From: Lutibacter sp. UBA4458
Lineage (GTDB): Bacteria; Bacteroidota; Bacteroidia; Flavobacteriales; Flavobacteriaceae
Length of the DNA: 5,220 nt
Assembly: GCA_002390165.1 (NCBI GenBank)
Contig: DGOU01000114.1
Location: 413 to 5,632, forward strand
Reading direction: 5' to 3'
The notes below the pieces were generated by a model, which was not told where the DNA came from, did not search any database, and was given only the letters and a program-made list of their open reading frames with translations. The position numbers and the translations under genes are program-made. Below, one piece after another: positions 1-5,220 of this stretch. How positions within the stretch are numbered: position 1 is the stretch's first letter; every line of letters begins with the position of its first letter.

Positions 1-405
1 CTGTCTATTACTAGCTGTACAAATCATGATAGTGAGAATATTCAAATTAATCCTATTTTAATTGGAAAAGGCAATTTGAATGGTTCAGAAGGCATTAATC
101 AACAAAATATGGTTATTCAAAAAAATAATGATTGGGATAATTTATTAGCACAATTAGATAGCTACACAGTATCTACTTTCACTGAAACTAAAATTGATTT
201 TGATAATTATCAAATAATTGCTGTTTTTGATGAAGTTTATGGAAATGGAGGTCACTCAATTGATATCATAAAAATAACAGAAAATGAGGCTGATATTGTT
301 GTAAAAATTAAGAATTTACAAACTGGAGGAATAAATTCCGTAATTACCCAACCATTTCATATAGTTAAAATACCTATAATAGATAAGCCAATCCTATTTA
401 AATAA
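1..405 (+). CDS. PrcB-like lipoprotein, 5' end cut by the window edge
   Basis: The frame is open from base 1 to the TAA at 403-405, giving 134 visible residues. The first six, LSITSC, read as the end of a lipoprotein signal peptide: I-T-S-C is a lipobox, with Cys encoded at 16-18. The true ATG therefore lies before the window, and the TTG at 76 is an internal Leu codon. The mature protein is probably lipid-anchored in the cell envelope. A polar linker is followed by a domain resembling the PrcB C-terminal family: an IIAVFDEV strand, a GNGGHSIDI segment where that family has a Gly-Gly-hydrophobic turn, and a final QPFHIVKIP strand. PrcB was named for a subunit of the Treponema denticola dentilisin protease complex. 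In flavobacteria the role of such stand-alone lipoproteins is unknown, and no protease gene is visible nearby. The fold assignment is by recalled motif only. Confidence 0.8.
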   Translation: MSITSCTNHDSENIQINPILIGKGNLNGSEGINQQNMVIQKNNDWDNLLAQLDSYTVSTFTETKIDFDNYQIIAVFDEVYGNGGHSIDIIKITENEADIVVKIKNLQTGGINSVITQPFHIVKIPIIDKPILFK

Positions 406-433
406 AAAATGAAATAAATTAAAATAATGGTGG

Positions 434-487
434 ATTCTATTTATTAATTCTGGAATTAAACACAATGCTTTTTAACATTTATAGAAT
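434..487. repeat. Nested AT-rich inverted repeats between convergent genes
   Basis: The 93 bp between the two convergent stop codons holds TTAATTC (444-450) facing GAATTAA (453-459). Around it, ATTCTAT (434-440) faces ATAGAAT (481-487). GAATTAA recurs at 484-490, so the left arm has two possible partners. A short T run at 469-473 follows the inner arm on the + strand. This is where a shared bidirectional terminator would sit, but the stems are almost all A-T pairs, the inner loop is too tight, and no long T tract directly follows either stem. Termination activity is a guess. Confidence 0.25.
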
Positions 488-498
488 TAAGTTAAAAT

Positions 499-1563
499 CT
501 AAAAAAGTAAACAAACTGGGGTTGGAGCAGTTTTTGAATACATAAAAGTTATTAACCCGGTTTTTAAGGAAACCCTAAAAACACTTATGTTTTTACTTTT
601 TTTATTGGCTACCAATAAAAATTTTCCATCAGGAGAAAGCGTAAAATTTCGAGGCCAATTACCATGAACCGATATGGATTGTATTTTTTTAATAACACCA
701 GTTTTTTTATTTCGTTTAAATACTACAATGCTATTTTCTCCTCTATTGGAACCGTATAAAAATTGTTTGTTTTTAGATAATTGAATTTCAGCACAAGCAT
801 TTTCACCTTTAAAAGTATTATTTAAAGTGCTAATATTTTGAATGTTGGTATAGCTTTTATTTTCTTTTTTTAAGGTAGAAATAGTGGAATTTAATTCGTT
901 AATTACGTAAATAAATTTACCTGATTTTGTTATTTCAAAATGTCGTGGTCCTGCTTTAGGGCTCATATGGTAATTTTCCTTTAAAACATATTTATTGCCA
1001 TCGTTTATAAAATTGGAAATAAAATCTCTTCCTAAATTTGCTACAAATAATTCCTTTCTGAAAAATTTGGCAAAATGCACATGAGATATTTTATTAGGAG
1101 CATTTTGGTTTATAACCTGAAATGCAGGTTGAATACTTCCATCTTTGTCAATTTTATGAATAGAAATAGTCCCGCCAGTATAATTTGAAATCACTGCATT
1201 TTTAGAATTTAATGTAATATGGCAAGGATGTGCACCGCTTGATGTTGTTTTATTTAAAAATTTAAGCGTTCCATCTTTAGCTATTTTATAAGCACTAACA
1301 AAACCACTTTTAGTGTTATTATAGTTATCTACTTCACCAACTGCATATAAATATTTTTTATTGGTTGAATAAGCAATAAAAGATGGATTTATAATTTTAG
1401 CCGCTAATTTTTTATTAGTTAATTCGCCTGTTTTAGTATTAAAATTATAATAATAAATTCCATTACTTGTAGCATCTGTGTAGGTACCAACATACATTGG
1501 AATTTTTTGAGCATTTGCTATGCTGATGAATCCAAATAAAATAGTGAAAAATAGTGTTTTCAT
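499..1563 (-). CDS. Exported lactonase-family beta-propeller protein (6-phosphogluconolactonase-like)
   Basis: This 354-residue protein matches the Lactonase family (YbhE/Pgl type, seven-bladed propeller) in length and motifs. YVGTYT (24-29) opens the first blade. GAHPCH (110-115), GPRHF (205-209), NRGENSIVVF (273-282) and PRNFTLSPDGKFLLVAN (304-320) follow in family order, and it ends in the typical P-x-C-x-x-F. The model enzyme hydrolyses 6-phosphogluconolactone in the cytoplasm (pentose phosphate pathway). This protein starts with a clear Sec signal peptide (MKTLFFTILFGFISIANA, probable cleavage before QK), so it should act in the periplasm or outside, and its substrate may be another lactone or a sugar acid. 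The ATG at 1563 is supported by the signal peptide following at once. It lies 43 bp after the helicase gene with no visible promoter between, so co-transcription is likely. The fold call is firm; the reaction is inferred. Confidence 0.88.
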   Translation of the reverse strand: MKTLFFTILFGFISIANAQKIPMYVGTYTDATSNGIYYYNFNTKTGELTNKKLAAKIINPSFIAYSTNKKYLYAVGEVDNYNNTKSGFVSAYKIAKDGTLKFLNKTTSSGAHPCHITLNSKNAVISNYTGGTISIHKIDKDGSIQPAFQVINQNAPNKISHVHFAKFFRKELFVANLGRDFISNFINDGNKYVLKENYHMSPKAGPRHFEITKSGKFIYVINELNSTISTLKKENKSYTNIQNISTLNNTFKGENACAEIQLSKNKQFLYGSNRGENSIVVFKRNKKTGVIKKIQSISVHGNWPRNFTLSPDGKFLLVANKKSKNISVFRVSLKTGLITFMYSKTAPTPVCLLF

Positions 1564-1606
1564 AATATTAATATTTATAAATTTTTAAAATAGAATGTGT
1601 AATTTT

Positions 1607-2842
1607 TTAATACCAACGTTTTTTATTTTTTTTAGAAGCAGCAGATTTTCGTCCTTTTTTCTTATTGCTTCCTTTTTTTATATAAACTTCTGGTTTTGCA
1701 TTTGGATCTAGCGGATAAGGATGTTCTTTTTCCACAGGAATAGCTTCTCCGGTTAGTTTTTCAATAGTAGAAATATACGTTTTTTCATCTGCCGCACAAA
1801 AGGAATAAGAATTACCTGCGTTACCTGCTCTGCCAGTTCTTCCTATTCTATGCACATAAGTTTCCGGAACATTTGGTATGTCAAAATTAATAACGTTATC
1901 TAAATTATTTATATCAATTCCGCGTGAAGCAACATCGGTTGCAATTAAAATAGTTATTTGTTTATTTTTAAATTTATTAAGAGCTTCTTCTCTTGCTTTT
2001 TGTGTTTTATCGCCATGAAGACTAATTGCTTTATACCCATTTTTTTTCAACATTTTTTCTAATTTCTCGACACCAAATTTTGTGCGTCTAAAAATTAAAA
2101 TATCTCCTTTTATGGTATTTCTTAACAAGTGTAAACAGAGTTCCATTTTTTTTGTTTTGGAAACATAAAACAGCTTTTGATTTACACTTACCGCAGTAGA
2201 AATTTTTGGAGTAACATCAATAGTTACGGGGTTTTTAAGAATAGAGGATGCTAATTCAACTATTTTAGCTGGCATGGTTGCAGAAAACATTAAAGTTTGT
2301 TTTTCTTTTGGACATAAACGCTCAATTTTTTTAACATCGTTTATAAATCCCATATCTAACATTAAATCTGCTTCGTCTAAAACCAAGGTTTCAACATAGT
2401 CTAAATTAACACAATCTTGTTTGTGTAAATCAAGTAATCTGCCCGGAGTTGCAATTAAAATATCCACTCCTTTTTTTAGTATATCTTTTTGTGGCTCAAT
2501 GGAAGCACCACCATAAATAACGGTTGTTCTTAGGTTGGTATATTTACTGTAGATTTTAAAATTTTCACCAATTTGTATAGCTAATTCACGAGTTGGACTT
2601 ACCACTAAAGCTCTTATTTTTTTTGCTTTTTTACCAGAATCCTGTCTATCAAATAATAATTGTAAAATTGGTAAAGCAAAAGCTGCAGTTTTGCCTGTTC
2701 CTGTTTGGGCAGATGCAATTACGTCTTTTTTTGCCAAAACCAACGGAATAGTTTGCTCTTGAATTGGAGTAGCAAGTTCATACTTAATTTCTGAAATTGC
2801 TTTTAAAATAGGTTTGTTTAGATGTAAGTCTTTAAATTGCAT
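1607..2842 (-). CDS. DEAD-box ATP-dependent RNA helicase, RhlE-like
   Basis: A complete 411-residue helicase that unwinds short RNA duplexes using ATP, acting in the cytoplasm in RNA remodelling, ribosome assembly or decay. All core motifs are present: an upstream aromatic F3, Q motif (TPIQEQ, Q28), motif I AQTGTGKT (45-52), Ia PTRELA (83-88), GG (111-112), Ib TPGR (132-135), II DEAD (156-159), III SAT (187-189), IV ILIFRRTK (248-255), V ATDVASRGID (301-310) and VI HRIGRTGR (331-338). DMGF just after DEAD, the HGDKTQKAREEAL stretch and a P-V-E-K-E-H-P-Y-P-L segment after the core resemble the RhlE branch. A Lys/Arg-rich tail of about 25 residues ends in RWY and probably binds RNA non-specifically. 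Start ATG at 2842 directly precedes the MQFKDL segment usual for the family and lies just downstream of a Bacteroidota -7 element. The DEAD-box call is certain; the RhlE subgroup is by resemblance. Confidence 0.96.
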   Translation of the reverse strand: MQFKDLHLNKPILKAISEIKYELATPIQEQTIPLVLAKKDVIASAQTGTGKTAAFALPILQLLFDRQDSGKKAKKIRALVVSPTRELAIQIGENFKIYSKYTNLRTTVIYGGASIEPQKDILKKGVDILIATPGRLLDLHKQDCVNLDYVETLVLDEADLMLDMGFINDVKKIERLCPKEKQTLMFSATMPAKIVELASSILKNPVTIDVTPKISTAVSVNQKLFYVSKTKKMELCLHLLRNTIKGDILIFRRTKFGVEKLEKMLKKNGYKAISLHGDKTQKAREEALNKFKNKQITILIATDVASRGIDINNLDNVINFDIPNVPETYVHRIGRTGRAGNAGNSYSFCAADEKTYISTIEKLTGEAIPVEKEHPYPLDPNAKPEVYIKKGSNKKKGRKSAASKKNKKRWY

Positions 2843-2868
2843 AAGTATTGTTTAAAACAAATTTTTTG

Positions 2869-2876
2869 CAAAGATA
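2869..2876 (-). promoter_or_regulatory. Bacteroidota-type promoter -7 element upstream of the helicase gene
   Basis: Read on the - strand this is TATCTTTG followed by C, an exact match to the TAnnTTTG consensus of the primary sigma factor of Bacteroidota. It ends 26 nt before the helicase ATG, giving a short leader. No TTG is seen at the expected -33 distance, so the upstream half is weak. It lies in the 82 bp gap after the VF530 gene, where a new transcript could start for the helicase and the lactonase. Confidence 0.6.
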
Positions 2877-2924
2877 CACTTATTTAGACGCATTTTTTTG
2901 AAGGAAAAATAGAATTAAGTTCAT

Positions 2925-3158
2925 TTATTTCTGAATAGATTTTAGATAGAAATTTTCTACTTTGGTTCTTGCCCAAGGCGTTCTTCTTAAAAATTTTAAG
3001 CTCGATTTTATGGAAGGATTGTTTTTAAAACAATTAATATTCATAGCAAAACCGAGTTCTTCCCAACCGTAAGTTTCTTCTAAATACTGAACAATTTCTG
3101 CTAATTTAACACCATGTAATGGATTGTTTGGCTGTTCATTAATCTTTTTTGGTTCCAT
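2925..3158 (-). CDS. VF530-family small DNA-binding protein (DUF2132)
   Basis: A 77-residue protein that matches the VF530/DUF2132 family over almost its whole length. [12 protein letters not shown] (12-23) is the start of the domain, YGWEELG follows at 31-37, then the central [22 protein letters not shown] with its alternating polar and basic residues, and a short C-terminal helix ([12 protein letters not shown]). The family takes its name from a Vibrio fischeri protein with a solved structure and is annotated as DNA-binding. Its target and cellular role are not known to me. No signal peptide is present, so it should be cytoplasmic. It starts 31 bp after the tlpA-like gene stop with no evident terminator between, so it is probably read from the same transcript. 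The start at 3158 is the only one that leaves the family's short polar N-terminus. Confidence 0.92.
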   Translation of the reverse strand: MEPKKINEQPNNPLHGVKLAEIVQYLEETYGWEELGFAMNINCFKNNPSIKSSLKFLRRTPWARTKVENFYLKSIQK

Positions 3159-3189
3159 AAATAGTTTTGTGATTATAAAAATAGGTTCT

Positions 3190-3711
3190 TTAATTTTTCT
3201 TTAATGCCAAAGCAATAGTTTTAATCATTTCAGCAAACTCTTTTTCTTCATATAAACGAGAAAGAAAAATTATTTTTCCGGTTTTATCTAAAACTATATT
3301 TCTGGTAACTCCAGCATTTGGCAATGTAAATTTCTCAAAAAGGCTGCCATCCGTATCAATAGCAAAAGGATAGGTGACTTTCATTTTCTCTTTAAATCGT
3401 TTTACTTTATTTACATCTTCCTTTAAATCCATTCCAATTAAAATAAAATCGTCATTTTTAAAACGTTGCCAAACTTCTTTTTCTAGGTGAGGCATTTCTT
3501 TTCTGCAAACACTGCACCAAGATGCGGTAAATTGCAAAACAACCACTTTTCCTTTTAAATTTTCATTTGTAATTTTTTTCCCATTTAATAAAGAAAAAGA
3601 TAATTTAGGAGGTTGTTCTCCAACTTTAACTTTGTATCCTCTAGTGGAATTATTTTGTGAAAAACTGAATTGAAATATCAATAAAACAAGAAGTAATAAT
3701 AATTTTTTCAT
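3190..3711 (-). CDS. Exported TlpA-like thioredoxin-fold disulfide oxidoreductase
   Basis: A 173-residue protein with a Sec signal peptide ([19 protein letters not shown], probable cleavage near residues 18-19), so it acts in the periplasm. The mature part is a redoxin/TlpA domain: [15 protein letters not shown] (31-45), the [14 protein letters not shown] strand leading to the active site W-C-S-V-C (Cys66, Cys69), and a helix KEMPHLEKE. The IGMDLKEDV strand and the later strand [10 protein letters not shown] (138-147) complete the fold. The CxxC supports thiol-disulfide exchange, probably reduction of envelope disulfides; substrates are unknown. At the position where thioredoxins carry the cis-proline (G-V-P-T), this protein reads G-V-T-R (134-137), so the cis-Pro is apparently replaced by Thr136. 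Peroxiredoxins also lack it, but the CxxC argues against a true peroxiredoxin. The phosphatase gene upstream ends in its own terminator, so this gene likely has its own promoter, which I cannot pinpoint. Confidence 0.9.
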   Translation of the reverse strand: MKKLLLLLVLLIFQFSFSQNNSTRGYKVKVGEQPPKLSFSLLNGKKITNENLKGKVVVLQFTASWCSVCRKEMPHLEKEVWQRFKNDDFILIGMDLKEDVNKVKRFKEKMKVTYPFAIDTDGSLFEKFTLPNAGVTRNIVLDKTGKIIFLSRLYEEKEFAEMIKTIALALKKN

Positions 3712-3770
3712 TTAAATAATATTAGTGATTTTTGTAATTATATGGTTTAATAATTGTTCCTTTAAGTTTG

Positions 3771-3806
3771 TGAAAAAAGGAGCTTTAATTGAATTAATAA
3801 GCTCTT
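3771..3806 (-). terminator. Intrinsic terminator of the e(P4) phosphatase gene
   Basis: Read on the - strand, GAGCTT (3804-3799) pairs with AAGCTC (3785-3780). An inner TAATT/AATTA pairing (3796-3792 with 3790-3786) extends the stem past a two-base bulge. One C (3779) and then six T (3778-3773) follow, as in a Rho-independent terminator. The left arm lies inside the last sense codons (R-A-Y) and the inner arm includes the TAA stop, so the terminator overlaps the gene end. It separates the phosphatase from the tlpA-like gene. Confidence 0.65.
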
Positions 3807-4672
3807 AGTTTAGCTTTTCTAATGGAATCTTTCTGAAAAGAAGTCCAATTATAATTACCTTCATAAATACCTTTTGTATTCCAATCACCATACATAGTAT
3901 TTGGTAAAACAATAAATTTATTTCCAAATTTTAAGTGTAAACTATCCACAAGTTTATTTCTTACAATGGTGGACTGATTATCAAATAAACTAGAAAAATC
4001 TGAAAGATTATCGCCAAGAAACATAATAACATTTTTAGTTTTGTAAACTATTTGCCTTCTAGATTCTTTTCCGCTAATAGAATCCTTTAAAAGAATATGA
4101 TTCTTGTCCACAATAGGAAATCCAATTTTTTTAAGATTACTTATGGTTTCTTCTGTGTTATTTGAAGATCTATTTGAAATGTAATAAATTTCAACACCTT
4201 TTGATGTTGCATATTTTAAAAATTTTAAGGAACCAGGAATTGGTGTTGCTTGTTCTAATTTTACCCAAGTATCCCAATTTTTTTTAGTGTAATTGGTGTT
4301 AGATTTAATCATTTTAGCATTAAAAGGACTATTATCAAAAATAGTTTCATCAATATCTGTAATTATAGCTAAAGGTTTATTAGAAGCTCTTTTTTTGGTA
4401 AGATAGGTATCTAATCGAAGTTTTGCTAAATTAAATGCTTGGTAAGACAATGCTCTGTATTCAGCCGATAATTGTTGCCAAAGTACAGCTTGCGTATCAT
4501 AATCTCGTATATTTTTTTGAAATTGATTTTGGGAATAATTTTTATCTTTATTTACAACGTTTTGTGTTTTACAGCCAATTATTAATAGACCTACTAATAC
4601 TATAAATTTTTTATTTATGGATATTTTAGGACTGTTAAAATTAAATTTATTTGAAGAGAATAAGTATTTCAT
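3794..4672 (-). CDS. Lipoprotein e(P4)-type class C acid phosphatase / 5'-nucleotidase (HAD superfamily)
   Basis: A 292-residue protein of the 5'-nucleotidase, lipoprotein e(P4) family. The signal peptide ends in the lipobox I-I-G-C (Cys34), so it is lipid-anchored in the envelope, probably the outer membrane. The HAD motifs are intact: DIDET (106-110) with the nucleophile Asp106 and acid/base Asp108, SNR (166-168), Lys202 with RR (205-206), and GDNLSDF (220-226) for metal binding. Family signatures SAEYRALSYQAFNLAKLRLD, IPGSLKFL, NLKKIGFP and VLPNTMYGDW are also present. In Haemophilus, e(P4) dephosphorylates nicotinamide mononucleotide and other nucleotides at the surface so that nucleosides can be imported. 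A comparable phosphate or nucleoside salvage role is inferred here. The n-region before the hydrophobic stretch is long (about 22 residues), but no ATG, GTG or TTG lies closer to the core in this frame, so the start at 4672 stands. It follows the GNAT gene by 56 bp. Confidence 0.94.
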   Translation of the reverse strand: MKYLFSSNKFNFNSPKISINKKFIVLVGLLIIGCKTQNVVNKDKNYSQNQFQKNIRDYDTQAVLWQQLSAEYRALSYQAFNLAKLRLDTYLTKKRASNKPLAIITDIDETIFDNSPFNAKMIKSNTNYTKKNWDTWVKLEQATPIPGSLKFLKYATSKGVEIYYISNRSSNNTEETISNLKKIGFPIVDKNHILLKDSISGKESRRQIVYKTKNVIMFLGDNLSDFSSLFDNQSTIVRNKLVDSLHLKFGNKFIVLPNTMYGDWNTKGIYEGNYNWTSFQKDSIRKAKLRAY

Positions 4673-4728
4673 TTTTAAGTTTTTTTCTTTAAATAATATG
4701 GGTAATTATTGTAAAAATACTAATTAAT

Positions 4729-5220
4729 TTAAAATTGTAATCTAAACCCATATACATGAAGATTTCCTTGAATAAAGTCTAAATCTTCAGACCTTTTAAA
4801 TCCTATTTTTCCATACATTTTCCAGGCAATTTGCATCGCTTTGGTAGAATGTATTATTAATTGACTCTGATTAGTGTCTTTTGCTAATTGAATGCAAGTA
4901 TTTGTCAATAATTTGCCAATTCCTTTTCCTCTTATGGTTGTATCTACAGCCAATAAACGAAATCCTGCTGCATTTTTTTCTAAAGTGGCAGTTCCTCCAG
5001 AGCCATAATTTTTCATATCATCAAAATATAAAACTCCGCCTACAATCTTGTTATTATCTGAAACTGCAACTAGTAATTTTGCCTTAGAATTTTCAGTTAA
5101 ATCACCAATATTTTTTAGCATTTTATAATAATTTGGTTGCTCGCTTGGCGTTGGAAACCCTTTAAGTTGTGAGTACACATTTACCATTAATTCTCCAATT
5201 TGTTTAAATTCAGAAGGTTG
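4729..5220 (-). CDS. GNAT-family N-acetyltransferase, 5' end cut by the window edge
   Basis: The frame stays open from the TAA at 4729-4731 to base 5220, giving 163 visible residues. The residues before the ATG at 5187 (QPSEFKQIGEL) form the usual first helix of a GNAT domain, so that ATG is an internal Met and the true start is outside the window. GNAT enzymes transfer acetyl from acetyl-CoA to an amine. The cofactor motif is clear: FRLLAVDTTIRGKGIGKLLT, with R-G-K-G-I-G as the pyrophosphate-binding loop, preceded by the LLVAVSDNNKIVGGVLYF strands. The later AMQIAWKMYGKIGFKRSEDLDF is the typical C-terminal A-x-x-x-Y-x-K-x-G-F segment. YGSGGTAT between them is a Gly-rich loop I associate with this flavobacterial subgroup. 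There is no signal peptide in view and the protein should be cytoplasmic. The acceptor substrate cannot be told from sequence. Confidence 0.92.
   Translation of the reverse strand, partial: QPSEFKQIGELMVNVYSQLKGFPTPSEQPNYYKMLKNIGDLTENSKAKLLVAVSDNNKIVGGVLYFDDMKNYGSGGTATLEKNAAGFRLLAVDTTIRGKGIGKLLTNTCIQLAKDTNQSQLIIHSTKAMQIAWKMYGKIGFKRSEDLDFIQGNLHVYGFRLQF

Noticed and set aside
1564..1606. Search for a promoter or terminator between the helicase and lactonase genes
   Set aside because: The 43 bp gap is nearly all A and T, with no stem followed by a T run and no TAnnTTTG match.
1610..1690. Lys/Arg-rich low-complexity end of the helicase, considered as a frameshifted tail or separate small gene
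   Set aside because: It is in frame with the helicase core, and basic tails are normal in RhlE-type helicases.
3737..3742. TATAAT on the - strand upstream of the tlpA-like gene, as a sigma-70 -10 box
   Set aside because: The upstream hexamer at 17 bp spacing (TTAAAG) is poor, Bacteroidota use a different consensus, and such hexamers are expected by chance in DNA this AT-rich.
4711..4720. TATTTTTA on the - strand as a promoter -7 element for the phosphatase gene
   Set aside because: It lacks the final G of TAnnTTTG, no -33 TTG is visible, and AT-rich chance matches are common; the gene may be read from the GNAT promoter.
4881..5087. An open frame of 68 codons on the + strand
   Set aside because: It lies antisense within the well-supported GNAT gene, gives a low-complexity Leu/Gln/Phe-rich product with no family resemblance, and is explained by AT-rich codon composition.

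Overview
The window looks like ordinary chromosomal DNA from a member of the Bacteroidota, most likely a marine-type flavobacterium. The evidence is strong AT-richness, start sites without a clear Shine-Dalgarno sequence, a TAnnTTTG-type promoter -7 element, many exported proteins and lipoproteins, and gene families typical of Flavobacteriaceae (a PrcB-like lipoprotein, a TlpA-like redoxin, an e(P4) acid phosphatase, an RhlE-like helicase). The exact genus cannot be read from the sequence.

Layout: a 5'-truncated PrcB-like lipoprotein gene lies on the + strand at the left edge (1-405). It converges on six genes, all on the - strand, that fill the rest. Read in their direction of transcription (right to left) these are a 5'-truncated GNAT acetyltransferase (4729-5220), an e(P4)-type lipoprotein acid phosphatase/5'-nucleotidase (3794-4672), a TlpA-like thioredoxin-fold protein (3190-3711), a small VF530-type DNA-binding protein (2925-3158), a DEAD-box RNA helicase (1607-2842) and an exported lactonase-type beta-propeller (499-1563). 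Coding density is high and no intergenic gap exceeds about 100 bp.

Transcription: an intrinsic terminator overlaps the end of the phosphatase gene (3771-3806), and a Bacteroidota -7 element sits just upstream of the helicase (2869-2876). These split the - strand genes into probable units: GNAT plus phosphatase (56 bp gap), tlpA-like plus VF530 (31 bp gap), and helicase plus lactonase (43 bp gap). The gene set does not form an evident pathway. It mixes envelope proteins (lipoproteins, exported redoxin and lactonase, surface phosphatase) with RNA and DNA housekeeping.

I found no mobile element, CRISPR array, tRNA, rRNA, toxin-antitoxin or defence system, and nothing that amounts to a previously undescribed system. 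The points most worth a second look are the replacement of the cis-proline in the redoxin, the export signal on the lactonase, the terminator stem built partly from the phosphatase's last codons, and the two edge genes whose true starts lie outside the window.
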